Shown here one piece after another: positions 51,152 to 59,854 of a DNA stretch of 64,000 nt; the first letter of the stretch is position 1; each line of letters starts with the position of its first letter. Location: NCBI GenBank assembly GCA_963832445.1, contig CAWHUM010000026.1, positions 186,001-250,000 of the forward strand, in the 5' to 3' direction. The notes under the pieces were generated by a model that made no database searches, was not told the DNA's origin, and saw only the letters and a list, made by a program, of their open reading frames with translations. Made by a program: the position numbers and the translations under genes. Origin of the DNA: AWTP1-13 sp963832445 (GTDB lineage Bacteria > Pseudomonadota > Alphaproteobacteria > Rhizobiales > Hyphomicrobiaceae).

Positions 51152-51202
51152 GGCGCTGCGCACGTGCCGCGTATGTGCAACCGGGGCCGCGCATGGGACT
51201 CG

Positions 51203-51541
51203 CTATTCGCCGTCGCCGGCGCGCTGCAGTGGCCGCGCCCGGCTCGCGGCCAGCTCCAGGCGGTAGACGCGCAGAAGCTCCGCGTGGCGCGCCAGGTCGT
51301 AGGTCCAGTGCCCGGCGATGCCGCGCCGCCGCTCCGCGCGCAGGGCACGGGCCAGCCTGGCAAGGATCCGCGCACGCCCGTGCGGGCTCTGGTCCTCCAC
51401 CTCGTGCGGCCACAGCGGCAGGATGCGCGGCAGCTCCGCGCGGCGGTCGTAGGGCCTCTGCCTGCGGCGCGGCGCGCAGTGCGCGTGGGGCCGCTCGGGC
51501 CGGTTGCGGGGTGGCAGCTGCCGGTTGCTGGTCATTTGCAT
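51203..51541 (-). CDS. Conserved hypothetical protein, Arg-rich
   Basis: A 112-aa basic protein with a disordered N-terminal region (PPRNRPERPHAHCAPRRR). A conserved core follows: ELPRILPLWPHEVEDQSPHGRARILARLARALRAERRRGIAGHW-type sequence, then YDLARHAELLRVYRLELA. This core recurs in Rhizobiales proteins of unknown function. The first ATG of the likely start pair is at 51541. It lies next to, and diverges from, the DnaA-like gene. No function can be assigned. Confidence 0.7.
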   Translation of the reverse strand: MQMTSNRQLPPRNRPERPHAHCAPRRRQRPYDRRAELPRILPLWPHEVEDQSPHGRARILARLARALRAERRRGIAGHWTYDLARHAELLRVYRLELAASRARPLQRAGDGE

Positions 51542-51753
51542 CGTGCGGGCCGGGGCCGCTCCAGGTGAACCGGCCGAGCATGACACGCCGCCGCAGAGCG
51601 GGGATTGCGCGGGCGGCGGCCCGCTCCCAGGCGCCGATGCTCCGCTATCCCCGCAGTTCACCAGTTCCCTACAATGGGCCTGGCGAACGGCACCGCGTTC
51701 TGTATCATCCGCCAGCTGCCGTTCATGACGTCTACGCCGTTGCTACGGATTGG

Positions 51754-52152
51754 ATGACCATGTTGGGCAGCTCTCTCGTCGATTTTCCTCCGCAGTCCTT
51801 GCCGCACCCCCGGCCGCCGTGCCGGCGCGCCGCACCCCTTCTGACAGATCAGCATCTGCGCCTTCTCCTCGAGCAGACGGTGGCGCCCGCCTTTCCGGTG
51901 GCGTCGATCGCGCTGTGGGCAGAGACGCGGGGCAGCCCGGAAGCGGCGCTCGCCCGGCAAGCCGCCATGTACCTGGCGCACGTCGGCTGCGGCTTGACCT
52001 TCACCGAGATCGGCCGGCTGTTCCGCCGCGATCGCACCACGGTGGCGCACGCCTGCGGCCGCATCGAGGATAGGCGCGAGAGCGTGCCCTTCGATCGCGC
52101 GCTCGAACTGCTCGAGGGCGTCGTGCGCCTCATGGCGTCGCGGCCGGCATAA
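51754..52152 (+). CDS. DnaA domain IV-like helix-turn-helix protein
   Basis: A 132-aa protein. Its second half resembles the DnaA C-terminal DNA-binding domain: ARQAAMYLAHVGCGLTFTEIGRLFRRDRTTVAHACGRIE (split motifs; the core is at about 71-109). It lacks an AAA+ ATPase. Such short DnaA-IV-like proteins occur with a DUF6456 gene in Rhizobiales, as here, 19 bp apart. A role in DNA binding or control of replication/transcription is inferred. The start among ATGs 51754 and 51760 is uncertain. Confidence 0.82.
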   Translation: MTMLGSSLVDFPPQSLPHPRPPCRRAAPLLTDQHLRLLLEQTVAPAFPVASIALWAETRGSPEAALARQAAMYLAHVGCGLTFTEIGRLFRRDRTTVAHACGRIEDRRESVPFDRALELLEGVVRLMASRPA

Positions 52153-52171
52153 TCAGCGGCAGGGCTTGTCG

Positions 52172-53014
52172 ATGTCGAGGGCCAACCGCGCCGCCCGCGC
52201 GCTCGTGATCGCCGAGGCCAAGGCGGCGCTCGCCCGGCTCGCCGGCGAGGGCGCCTACCTCGCCGCGGATCGCGCACCCGGCAGCCCGGCGGACGCGTGC
52301 GCCATCCATGCGCCACAGGACGGCACTGGCGGCAGCGCCGAGCCCGTCGGCCACGTCTCGCGCCCGGCCATCGCTTACTGCCTGCGCAAGGGCTGGCTCG
52401 AGTGGGACGAGCCAGGCCGCTGCCTGCGACTCGGCAAGGCCGGTAAGTGCGCGCTGGCAGCCGAGCAGGGCCGGGCGCGCCGCGCCGGGCGCAAGCCCGC
52501 GCCAACGGCGGTGCCGCGCCTGCCCGCCGAGACGCCGCTCGCCCTGCTGCGGCGCCGCCGCCACAAGGACGGCCGGCCGCTCGTCAGCGATACCCAATTC
52601 GGTGCCGCCGAGATGCTGGCGGCCGATTTCTGGCACGGGCAGCTCGCGCCGAGGGTCACCGCCAACTGGTCGGCGATGGTGCCGGCGCACCGGGTCCGCC
52701 GCGCCACGCCGGGCACGGGCGCGGAGATGCGCGATGCCATGCTGGCCGCGCGCCAGCGCTTCCACCGCGCGCTCGACGCTGTGGGGCCGGAGCTCGCGGG
52801 CGTCCTCGTCGATGTGTGCTGCCGCGACATGGGCCTCGAAGCGGCAGGCCGCGCATCGGGCTGGCCGCAGCGCGCGGCCAAGGTGGTGCTCGACCTCGCC
52901 CTGACGCGGCTTGCCCGCCACTACGGCCTGATCGCGCCGGAGCGCCCGGCCGCGGGCCGCATGCGCCACTGGGGCGACGACGATTTCAGGCCGACCATCG
53001 ATCAGTGGCGCTAG
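52172..53014 (+). CDS. DUF6456 domain-containing protein
   Basis: A 280-aa protein. The N-terminal half has a winged-helix-like region (SRPAIAYCLRKGWLEW). The C-terminal DUF6456 core has LLRRRRHKDGRPLVSDTQF, AADFWHGQLAPRVTANWSAM and RFHRALDAVGPELAGVLVDVCC. LDLALTRLARHYGLI follows. ATG 52172 follows a modest site; a TTG two codons upstream is possible. It is co-oriented with the DnaA-like gene, 19 bp away, a pairing kept in this order of bacteria. Function is unknown, likely DNA-related. Confidence 0.88.
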   Translation: MSRANRAARALVIAEAKAALARLAGEGAYLAADRAPGSPADACAIHAPQDGTGGSAEPVGHVSRPAIAYCLRKGWLEWDEPGRCLRLGKAGKCALAAEQGRARRAGRKPAPTAVPRLPAETPLALLRRRRHKDGRPLVSDTQFGAAEMLAADFWHGQLAPRVTANWSAMVPAHRVRRATPGTGAEMRDAMLAARQRFHRALDAVGPELAGVLVDVCCRDMGLEAAGRASGWPQRAAKVVLDLALTRLARHYGLIAPERPAAGRMRHWGDDDFRPTIDQWR

Positions 53015-53154
53015 AGCGATATCACGCTGCGCGACCTCTTGGACAAGTATCCAAGGTGAACTCGATAGCAATACATGGTTGCCGCAATGTTTTCCACCTG
53101 CGTTTTGGGCATCCTCCGCGCATCGGTCGCGTCGCCGATCGAATGGAGGTCGAC

Positions 53155-53910
53155 ATGAAGATCGTCGTCATAGGAGGCAGCGGTCTCATCGGCACCAAAA
53201 TTGTGAACCGGCTCCGTCAGAGCGGCCATGAGGTCGTGGCGGCCTCGCCCAATTCGGGCGTCAACACCATCACCGGTGAGGGGCTTGCCGAAGCGCTTGC
53301 GGGCGCACAAGTCGTCGTCGACGTGGCGAACTCGCCATCGTTCGAGGACAAGGCCGTCATGGAGTTCTTCCAGACGTCCGGCCGCAATCTGCTGGCCGCG
53401 GAAGCGGCCGCGGGTGTCGGACATCACCTCGCACTGTCTGTCGTCGGCGCCGACCGCCTTCCCGACAGCGGTTACTTGCGCGCCAAGGTGGCCCAGGAAA
53501 GTCTGATCAAGGCCTCCAAGACTCCCTACACGATCCTGCGCTCGACGCAGTTCTTCGAGTTTGTCGGCGCCATCATCAAATCCGGCACCGTCGGCGACGT
53601 GATCCGCCTGTCGCCCGCTCTCTTCCAACCCATTGCTTCGGATGACGTCGCTGCCGCGCTTGCCGATCTCACCGTCGGACGGCCGCTCAACGCCACCGTC
53701 GAGGTGGCAGGCCCCGAGCGGTGCCCGCTCGACAAGTGCGCCAGACAGTTCCTCGCCGCAAACCAAGACAAGCGTGGCGTGATTGCAGACGTGCACGCAC
53801 GCTACTTCGGCGCCGAGCTGAACGATCAATCCCTTACACCCGGCGAGAACCCGCGCATCGGCGCAATTCGTTTCGACGACTGGCTCAAGCAGTCTTTGGC
53901 GAAGCGATGA
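53155..53910 (+). CDS. NmrA-like/SDR family NAD(P)-binding protein
   Basis: A 251-aa atypical short-chain dehydrogenase. The Rossmann motif is VVIGGSGLIGTKIVNRL (about 4-20), followed by VVDVANSPSFED and LSVVGADRLPDSGYLRAKVAQE, where Tyr-x3-Lys marks the site. Such proteins bind NAD(P) and act as oxidoreductases or redox sensors. GGAGG precedes the ATG at 53155. The hydrolase gene follows 57 bp later on the same strand, so the two may be co-transcribed. Confidence 0.9.
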   Translation: MKIVVIGGSGLIGTKIVNRLRQSGHEVVAASPNSGVNTITGEGLAEALAGAQVVVDVANSPSFEDKAVMEFFQTSGRNLLAAEAAAGVGHHLALSVVGADRLPDSGYLRAKVAQESLIKASKTPYTILRSTQFFEFVGAIIKSGTVGDVIRLSPALFQPIASDDVAAALADLTVGRPLNATVEVAGPERCPLDKCARQFLAANQDKRGVIADVHARYFGAELNDQSLTPGENPRIGAIRFDDWLKQSLAKR

Positions 53911-53967
53911 GTCCCCCGCGCGCGGCAAAGCCATCCCTTTCTTCACCCCAGCAAAGGACCCAAAACC

Positions 53968-54789
53968 ATGAGCACGATCACTACCAAAGACGGCACGCAG
54001 ATCTACTACAAGGATTGGGGCAAGGGCCCGGTCGTCACCTTCTCGCACGGCTGGCCGCTCAGCTCAGATGCCTGGGACGGCCAGATGCTGTTCCTGGCGC
54101 AGCAAGGCTTCCGTGTGGTCGCGCACGACCGGCGTGGCCATGGCCGCTCGAGCCAGGCCTCGTCCGGCAACGACATGAACGGCTACGCCGACGATCTGGC
54201 GGCCGTAATCGAGGCGCTCGATCTCACACGAGTGACGGCGGTGGGCCACTCCACCGGCGGCGGCGAGGTCGCGCGCTACATCGGACGCCACGGCACGAAG
54301 CGGGTCGCCAAAGCGGTCCTGATCGCCGCCGTGCCACCCCTCGTGCTGAAGACGGAGGCCAATCCGGAGGGCCTGCCGATGGAGCTGTTCGACGGCCTGC
54401 GCGCCGGGCTCTTCAAGGACCGCTCGCAATTCTACAAGGACCTTGCGCCGATGTTCTATGGCGCCAACAGGCCGGGCGCCAAGGTCTCGCAGGGAACGCT
54501 GGATCAGTTCTGGCTCTGGAGCATGCAGTCCGGGCTCAAGAACGCGTACGAGAGTATCAAAGCGTTCTCCGAGACCGACTTCACCGAGGACCTCAAGAAG
54601 TTCGACGTGCCGACCCTGGTTCTGCACGGCGAGGACGACCAGGTCGTTCCCGTCAAGAACTCGGCCGTGAAGTCGGCGCGGCTGATCAAGGGCGCCAAGG
54701 AGAAATATTATCCGGGCGCACCGCACGGCATCACCGCCACCCATCAGGATCAGATCAACGCCGATCTGCTCGCCTTCATCAAGGCGTAA
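53968..54789 (+). CDS. Alpha/beta hydrolase (non-heme chloroperoxidase/arylesterase type)
   Basis: A 273-aa alpha/beta hydrolase of the cofactor-free chloroperoxidase/esterase family. Nucleophile elbow GHSTGGG is near residues 92-98, the oxyanion region is FSHGWPLSSDAW, and the acid is in HGEDDQVVP. The final His is in GAPHGITATH. Start and length are typical. Family members act as esterases or perhydrolases; the substrate is unknown. A strong stem-loop follows the stop. Confidence 0.94.
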   Translation: MSTITTKDGTQIYYKDWGKGPVVTFSHGWPLSSDAWDGQMLFLAQQGFRVVAHDRRGHGRSSQASSGNDMNGYADDLAAVIEALDLTRVTAVGHSTGGGEVARYIGRHGTKRVAKAVLIAAVPPLVLKTEANPEGLPMELFDGLRAGLFKDRSQFYKDLAPMFYGANRPGAKVSQGTLDQFWLWSMQSGLKNAYESIKAFSETDFTEDLKKFDVPTLVLHGEDDQVVPVKNSAVKSARLIKGAKEKYYPGAPHGITATHQDQINADLLAFIKA

Positions 54790-54795
54790 CGGCTG

Positions 54796-54826
54796 GGCAT
54801 GCAGGCCCCACTTGGGCCTGCATGCC
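54796..54826 (+). terminator. Stem-loop after alpha/beta hydrolase, probable terminator
   Basis: GCATGCAGGCCC / GGGCCTGCATGC (54797-54808, 54814-54825) pair perfectly, extended by one G-C pair, with a 5-base loop. It lies 7 bases after the hydrolase stop. No T-run follows, so termination may need other factors. Confidence 0.6.
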
Positions 54827-55149
54827 TCGCCTGTGCTCCAGCCTCGGAATGGCTCACCGGACTGGTGATCGCCGAAGCTCAGCGTACGGTTGCGCTGCAA
54901 CTCGTCCGACATCTGAACCCGGGGTGCGGCTCGAGTGGCTCGGCACGCCGTCGACATTGTTGCAGCGCACGGGGAAGGTGAATGACGCCGCTTCTGGAAG
55001 TAGGAGCGGTTCACATAGCCGGTTCTTGTAAGCCGTGTGCCGAAGTCAGCGGTGAGCCGAGCGGCGGTTACGTTGACTACGTATTTATCAAGAGCCCTCG
55101 CGCGTGCAGCCTTATGTTCCCGTTGCGGGCTGGCGCGAGGTAGCGTGAC
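54827..55149. other. Intergenic region between hydrolase and PPK2, no gene seen
   Basis: About 320 bp with no supported gene. A minus frame here (about 54850-55120) has a stretch reminiscent of outer-membrane barrel strands (RLTADFGTRLTRTGYVNRSYF), which might be a remnant, but it has no start, stop or support of its own. The promoter of the PPK2 gene should lie at the right end. Confidence 0.4.
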
Positions 55150-56001
55150 ATGCGTGAAAACAAGCAAGAGTCAAAAGGCAAGCAGCTGGCCGCCGCTCGC
55201 CACCGGTCTGTCGATGCGGGACAGGACGAGCACCTCAAGCGCAAGGACTACGAGAGCGAGCTGCGCAGGCTGCACGTGAAGCTGGTCGAGCTTCAGGAAT
55301 GGGTCAGGCACGAGGGCAAGAAGGTCTGCATCGTTTTCGAGGGGCGGGACGGCGCCGGCAAGGGTGGCGCAATCAAGGCCATCACCGCCAGGGTCAGCCC
55401 CCGCATCTTCCGCGTGGTCGCCCTTCCCGCACCGACCGACCGGGAAAAGACGCAGATGTACATCCAGCGGTATCTGCCGCACCTGCCGTCCGGCGGCGAG
55501 ATCGTGATCTTCGACCGCAGCTGGTACAATCGCGCCGGCGTCGAGCGCGTCATGGGGTTCTGCACAGAGGACGAAGCCAAGCGCTTTCTCGGCGTGGTGC
55601 CTCAGGTGGAGAAGGCCATGGTCGACTCGGGGATCGTTCTCATCAAGTACTGGCTCGAGGTGAGCCCCGAAGAGCAGGAACGGCGGCTCAAGGCGCGGAT
55701 CGACGACGGCCGCAAGATCTGGAAGCTCACCAAGATGGATTTGAAGTCATTCACACGCTGGGACGACTACACCCGCGCGCGCGATGAGATGTTCATGGCG
55801 ACCGATACCGCATGGGCACCGTGGTTCGTCGTTCGCTCGGACGACAAGAGGCGGGCACGGCTGAACATCATCGAGCATCTGCTCGCAAATATTCCCTACG
55901 AGCGCGTGCCGCGTGCGAGAGTGAAGCTGCCTGTGCGCCGTATAGCAGAGCGCGATCGAACGCCTCGGCTCTCGCTGAAGATGATTGCCGAGGTGCACTA
56001 A
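55150..56001 (+). CDS. ppk2: Polyphosphate kinase 2 (PPK2) family protein
   Basis: A 283-aa PPK2, which uses polyphosphate to phosphorylate nucleotides (AMP, ADP or GDP). Walker A is FEGRDGAGKGG at about 63-73, and Walker B is VIFDRSWYNR near 117-126. The lid with Arg residues follows, as does the conserved KYWLEVSPEEQERRL. The C-terminal part (about 240-283) is basic. It is full length for class I PPK2. The subclass cannot be fixed without comparison. A membrane transporter gene follows 22 bp downstream. Confidence 0.95.
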   Translation: MRENKQESKGKQLAAARHRSVDAGQDEHLKRKDYESELRRLHVKLVELQEWVRHEGKKVCIVFEGRDGAGKGGAIKAITARVSPRIFRVVALPAPTDREKTQMYIQRYLPHLPSGGEIVIFDRSWYNRAGVERVMGFCTEDEAKRFLGVVPQVEKAMVDSGIVLIKYWLEVSPEEQERRLKARIDDGRKIWKLTKMDLKSFTRWDDYTRARDEMFMATDTAWAPWFVVRSDDKRRARLNIIEHLLANIPYERVPRARVKLPVRRIAERDRTPRLSLKMIAEVH

Positions 56002-56023
56002 GAGCCCAGCGTCGGGTTGAACC

Positions 56024-57117
56024 ATGACCGCAGATGACAACCAAGACCCGGCTCGGAAGATACTCGGCACCACGACCATCGACCTGGCGATCCGCCTCAG
56101 CTTCATCGGCCTCCTCGGTTACTTGTCGTTTCGGGTAATCGCTCCATTCCTGACCATCGGCATGTGGAGCGCCATACTCGCGGTCGCCCTCTACCCTCTG
56201 TTCTATTGGCTGGCACGACGGCTGAACCCGCACCTGGCCGCGGCGCTTGTCACGTTGTTGTGCTTGATGATCGTCATAGGTCCCGTGACCTGGCTCGGCC
56301 TCGGCATGATCGCCGGCATCGGCTCCTTGGTGGCCTCGTTGGACACGCCGCAACTGGTAATTCCTCTCCCCCCGATTCGGTGAAGCGCTGGCCGCTCGCC
56401 GGCGCTCGGCTGCATGAGCTGTGGAGCCTCGCAGCCACGAACATGAAGGTTGCCCTGGCCGAGGTGGCACCGACGCTCAGGCCGGTCGGCACCATGCTGC
56501 TCGGCTTGGCCCAGAGCGCGTTTTTCGCCCTGCTCGAGCTCCTTGCGGCGATCGTGATTGCGGGGTTCTTGTTCACCCGCGGACCGCAATTGGCCGACGC
56601 GCTGGGCGCGATCTTGGGCCGCGCACTCAGTCACCGCGGCAAGGAACTGGTGCAACTCGCGGGAGCAACTATACGCAACGTATCGCGCGGCGTCGTTGGC
56701 ATCGCTCTGTTGCAGGCCATTCTCGCCGGGGCAGGCTTTCTTGCCGCGGGGGTTCCCGCTGCCGGCGTGCTCGCCTTCCTCGCCCTGCTGCTCGGCATCA
56801 TACAGATCGGACCAGGGGTCCTGTTCGTGCCGGTCGTCATCTGGAGCTGGATAGCGATGGACACGACGCACGCCCTGATCTTCACCGCCTACATGGTTCC
56901 GGTCGGCTTCGTGGACAACATCCTCAAGCCGTTTCTGATGGCGCGTGGGCTGACCACGCCGATGCCGGTGATCATGGTCGGCGTCATCGGCGGCATGATG
57001 GCTTACGGGATTGTCGGGCTGTTCTTCGGCCCCATCGTCCTGTCGGTCGCCTGGGCCATAGCGGTGGCGTGGGTGCACGGAGGCGAGGCCGCTGCGGAGG
57101 ACCACAATTCCCACTGA
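56024..57117 (+). pseudogene. AI-2E family transporter, frameshifted
   Basis: This membrane protein is split by a -1 shift in a run of six C at 56368-56373. The first part (56024-56383) ends in a false stop. Restoring one C gives LVIPLPPDSVKRWPLAG and about 364 aa. The family marks are the N-terminal helix pair (LGYLSFRVIAPFLTIGMW), the middle cytoplasmic region, and C-terminal GVPAAGVLAFLALLLGIIQIG and DNILKPFLMARG. AI-2E proteins export various small molecules despite the name. It follows ppk2 closely. The homopolymer suggests a sequencing error, so the gene is probably intact. Confidence 0.82.
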
Positions 57118-57252
57118 TTCCCCTTCGTTTTCAGACAGCTGCGGGCACAGGTCGAATTGCTCAACGGTGCGCCCCGCGACTCGTCCGACGGCTGAGCTGA
57201 TCACGCTCGGAGCCGAGAATCGCTTCAGCCTGTGTCCGCACCGCACTTGCCC

Positions 57253-57268
57253 TTAAGGATCCGTTAAC
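57253..57268 (+). promoter_or_regulatory. CtrA-type binding site upstream of the amidase gene
   Basis: TTAAGGATCCGTTAAC matches the full CtrA consensus TTAA-N7-TTAAC exactly. It lies 108 bp before the amidase ATG. CtrA controls cell-cycle genes in alphaproteobacteria, and a division-linked amidase is a sensible target. A random match is possible but unlikely in GC-rich DNA. Confidence 0.65.
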
Positions 57269-57293
57269 CTTTACAATCCCATATGGTGAACGT

Positions 57294-57332
57294 TTGGTTA
57301 CCTGGAAATTGCCACTTTCCACAGGTAACCAA
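57294..57332 (+). promoter_or_regulatory. 11-bp inverted repeat in the amidase leader
   Basis: TTGGTTACCTG (57294-57304) and CAGGTAACCAA (57322-57332) are perfect inverse copies with a 17-base spacer, between the CtrA box and the ATG. It could be an operator or an mRNA hairpin. No known regulator site is recognised. Confidence 0.5.
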
Positions 57333-57375
57333 CAGACTGTCCCGCCATGTGACGCGTTAGACGGGGGTCTAGGGC

Positions 57376-58674
57376 ATGAAGTTTGGCAGGCTACCGGGCG
57401 TCCGCCTGTGCGGAACGCTCTTTTTACTGGTTGTCGCTGCCTCTCTTGCGGCGCCTGCCCCCGTGTTTGCTCAGGGGCTGCTCGATCTGCAGTGGTTGAC
57501 CGGCAAGAGTGCGACCAAGGACCCTGGTGAGAAAACCACCCGCACCCGCTTCATCATCGGGCTGGAGCAGGCGGTCGAATTCGAGGTGGCGGCGCTCGAA
57601 AATCCAAACCGCGTGTTCGTCGACCTGCCCGAGGTCAAAGTCGTGCTGCCCGATCCTCTGGGCGACACGCCGGCGGGCCTGATCAAGGGCTTCCGGCACG
57701 GCATGTCGGCGCCGGGCAAGTCGCGCGTCGTCATCGACGTCACCGGGCCGGTGGTGGTCGAGAAGTACAGCATCGAGAAGCCCGCCGACGGCAAGTCCGC
57801 CCGCATTGTGATCGACTTGGTTTCCGCGGACGAGGCCACGGTGACGGAGGAGGCGCGTGCCACCATACGCGCCGGCGCGCTGGGGCTTGGAGCGGGCGGC
57901 AACCTGCAGCCGCCGACGCCGAAGCCGGCCCAATCGCCGCAAGCGCGCGCGGCCAACGCCTTCAAGCCCGTGATCGTCATCGATCCCGGACACGGCGGCG
58001 AGGACGGCGGCGCCAGGAAATTCGGTACGCTGGAAAAGGATGTCGTGCTGTCGTTCAGCCTCAAGCTGCGCGAGAAGCTCAATGAGACGGGCCGCTACAA
58101 GGTCCTCATGACGCGCGAGAAAGACGTTTTCATCCCGCTCGAGGAGCGGCGCGAGTTCGCCGAGCGCAACCAGGCGGCCCTCTTCATTGCTATCCATGCC
58201 GACTACGCGGCTCGCGCGACGGCGCGCGGCGCCACCATCTATTCGTTGCGCCCGCAGCTCTCCGAATCGCTGCGCCGCGGCGCCAAGGGCCTCAAGGAGA
58301 GCGTGCTCTCCAGCCAGGAGACCGCCCAGATCAAGAAGGTCGGCGGCGACGTCAACGCGGTGCGCGACATGCTGGCCGATCTCGCCCAACTCGATGTGGA
58401 GCGCAAGGGCGAGCGCACCAACGTTCTGGTCCAGTCGGTGCTGAGTTTCATGGGCTCCACCACCAACATGATGGAGAACCCCGACCGCAAGGCCGCCTTC
58501 GTCGTGCTGAAGACCACCAGCGTGCCCTCGATCCTGCTCGAGCTCGGCTATATGACTAGCGTGGAGGACGCCCAGCAGCTCAAGTCCGACCGGTGGCGCG
58601 ACAGCGTCTCGGGCTCGCTGGTTACGGCCATCGACAACTATTTCGCCAACCACGTCGCTCGCCTGCCGATGTAG
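57376..58674 (+). CDS. N-acetylmuramoyl-L-alanine amidase (AmiC-like, AMIN + Amidase_3)
   Basis: A 432-aa exported cell-wall hydrolase that splits daughter-cell peptidoglycan. A signal peptide (about 1-34) is followed by an AMIN domain (about 50-150, for septal targeting). A linker then leads to an Amidase_3 domain (about 195-425). Zinc ligands appear in IDPGHGGEDGG (His), GTLEKDVVL (Glu) and FIAIHADY (His), and the catalytic Glu lies in ILLELGYMT. It is full length. A CtrA box and an inverted repeat lie upstream. Confidence 0.95.
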   Translation: MKFGRLPGVRLCGTLFLLVVAASLAAPAPVFAQGLLDLQWLTGKSATKDPGEKTTRTRFIIGLEQAVEFEVAALENPNRVFVDLPEVKVVLPDPLGDTPAGLIKGFRHGMSAPGKSRVVIDVTGPVVVEKYSIEKPADGKSARIVIDLVSADEATVTEEARATIRAGALGLGAGGNLQPPTPKPAQSPQARAANAFKPVIVIDPGHGGEDGGARKFGTLEKDVVLSFSLKLREKLNETGRYKVLMTREKDVFIPLEERREFAERNQAALFIAIHADYAARATARGATIYSLRPQLSESLRRGAKGLKESVLSSQETAQIKKVGGDVNAVRDMLADLAQLDVERKGERTNVLVQSVLSFMGSTTNMMENPDRKAAFVVLKTTSVPSILLELGYMTSVEDAQQLKSDRWRDSVSGSLVTAIDNYFANHVARLPM

Positions 58675-58713
58675 GCAGCGCCTCGCGCAAACGCGCCCCG
58701 GCCGCGGCGTGCG

Positions 58714-59760
58714 TCAACCGAACACGTCGAGCAACGCGCCGTCACGGATCACCTCGCGGCCGTCGATGGCAATGGTCGTGCGCATGACGGGAATGTCGAA
58801 GTGCCCGGCCGTGTAGCGGCCGGCGAACTCGTTGGCGCCGGTGGAGAACAGGAAATTGCCGGCCACGGCTCTGAGCTCCGTGCCGTTGGTGTCGGCGCGA
58901 TCGTACATGGCGAGCGCCTCGTAGCGCGCGCGGCGGTTGAGGCCGAAGCCGACGTGGCTCACCGCGTAGGCCTCGCGGTCGCCCCAGGCGGCGAGATAGC
59001 CCTTCATCATCTCCGCATCCGTGCCCTCGCCCTCGATGCGCGTGACGTAGTCGGCCTCGAGCGTGAGGCGCACCGGGGCTTCGAGGTAGCGCTTGAAGGT
59101 CAGGTTGATGTCGCCGCGGTCGAGCACGAGAGAGCCGTTGACCGAGCCAGCCTTGCAGAAGCTCACGACGATGCCGCCCGGCCAGTGCGCCAAGGTGCCG
59201 GGCTTGTCGGTCCAGCCCCAGATGCCGACGGTGGAAGCGCCGGCCATGGCGATGTTGAGGTCGGTGCCGGCGGCCGAGCGCACGCTCATGCGGGTGGCGC
59301 CGCGCAGCATCTTGGCCGCTGCGCGGACACTTTTCTCGAGCGCGCCGTCGGGCGCCATGCGTTCCAGCGCCTCGGGATGCTCGTTGGAGATCACCATGAT
59401 GCGCGCGCCTGCCTTGAGGATGGCCGGCGTCTCGGGCGCGTGCATCAGCCCCTCGATGGTGCAGTCGACCACGAAGCCGGCCTGGCCGAGCGCCGCCACT
59501 ACCGGCGCCAGCTTGCCGATCGCCTCGCTGGCGCCGGTGGAGCGCACCGGAACGGGGTGCTTATTGCGCGGGGTCGGCACAACAACGTGGAACGGCCTGG
59601 CACCCAGCCGCAGCAGGGCCAGCTCGGCCAGATGCACGTTCAGCGTCCGCGACTGCGTCTCCGACAGGATCGCCGCCGTGTCGCCCCTCCTCACGGCGCA
59701 GCGTTCGAACACCTCGCAGAACGCGTCGATCCATTTGCCTTCGATGCGGTCAGCGAACAT
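58714..59760 (-). CDS. 2,5-dihydroxypyridine 5,6-dioxygenase-like protein (NicX family)
   Basis: A 348-aa protein resembling NicX, the iron enzyme that opens 2,5-dihydroxypyridine in nicotinate breakdown. The family resembles M29 aminopeptidases. Matching blocks include MSVRSAAGTDLNIAM, DKPGTLAHWPGGIVV, SLVLDRGDINLTFKRY, VSHVGFGLNRRARYEA and GNFLFSTGAN. The metal-ligand pair is kept in GHFDIP (His-x-Asp) and in VSHVG. A GAGAGGGG site precedes the ATG at 59760. No other nicotinate genes adjoin it, so the substrate is inferred from family only. Confidence 0.82.
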   Translation of the reverse strand: MFADRIEGKWIDAFCEVFERCAVRRGDTAAILSETQSRTLNVHLAELALLRLGARPFHVVVPTPRNKHPVPVRSTGASEAIGKLAPVVAALGQAGFVVDCTIEGLMHAPETPAILKAGARIMVISNEHPEALERMAPDGALEKSVRAAAKMLRGATRMSVRSAAGTDLNIAMAGASTVGIWGWTDKPGTLAHWPGGIVVSFCKAGSVNGSLVLDRGDINLTFKRYLEAPVRLTLEADYVTRIEGEGTDAEMMKGYLAAWGDREAYAVSHVGFGLNRRARYEALAMYDRADTNGTELRAVAGNFLFSTGANEFAGRYTAGHFDIPVMRTTIAIDGREVIRDGALLDVFG

Positions 59761-59854
59761 GGGCGGCCCCTCTCGCGCGCGGGTTGGCGTTGGATGATAG
59801 GTATGGCATGGGCCCGCAGCAACAGCGGCCGGGTCTTGCCGGGAGGCCAATCGC

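Noticed and set aside
54850..55120. Possible outer-membrane barrel fragment on the minus strand
   Set aside because: Only a short stretch resembles barrel strands. There is no signal peptide, start or length to support a gene; noted only within the intergenic entry.
56360..56385. Programmed frameshifting in the AI-2E gene
   Set aside because: The family is not known to use recoding and no stimulatory structure is seen. A missing C in a C6 run is simpler.
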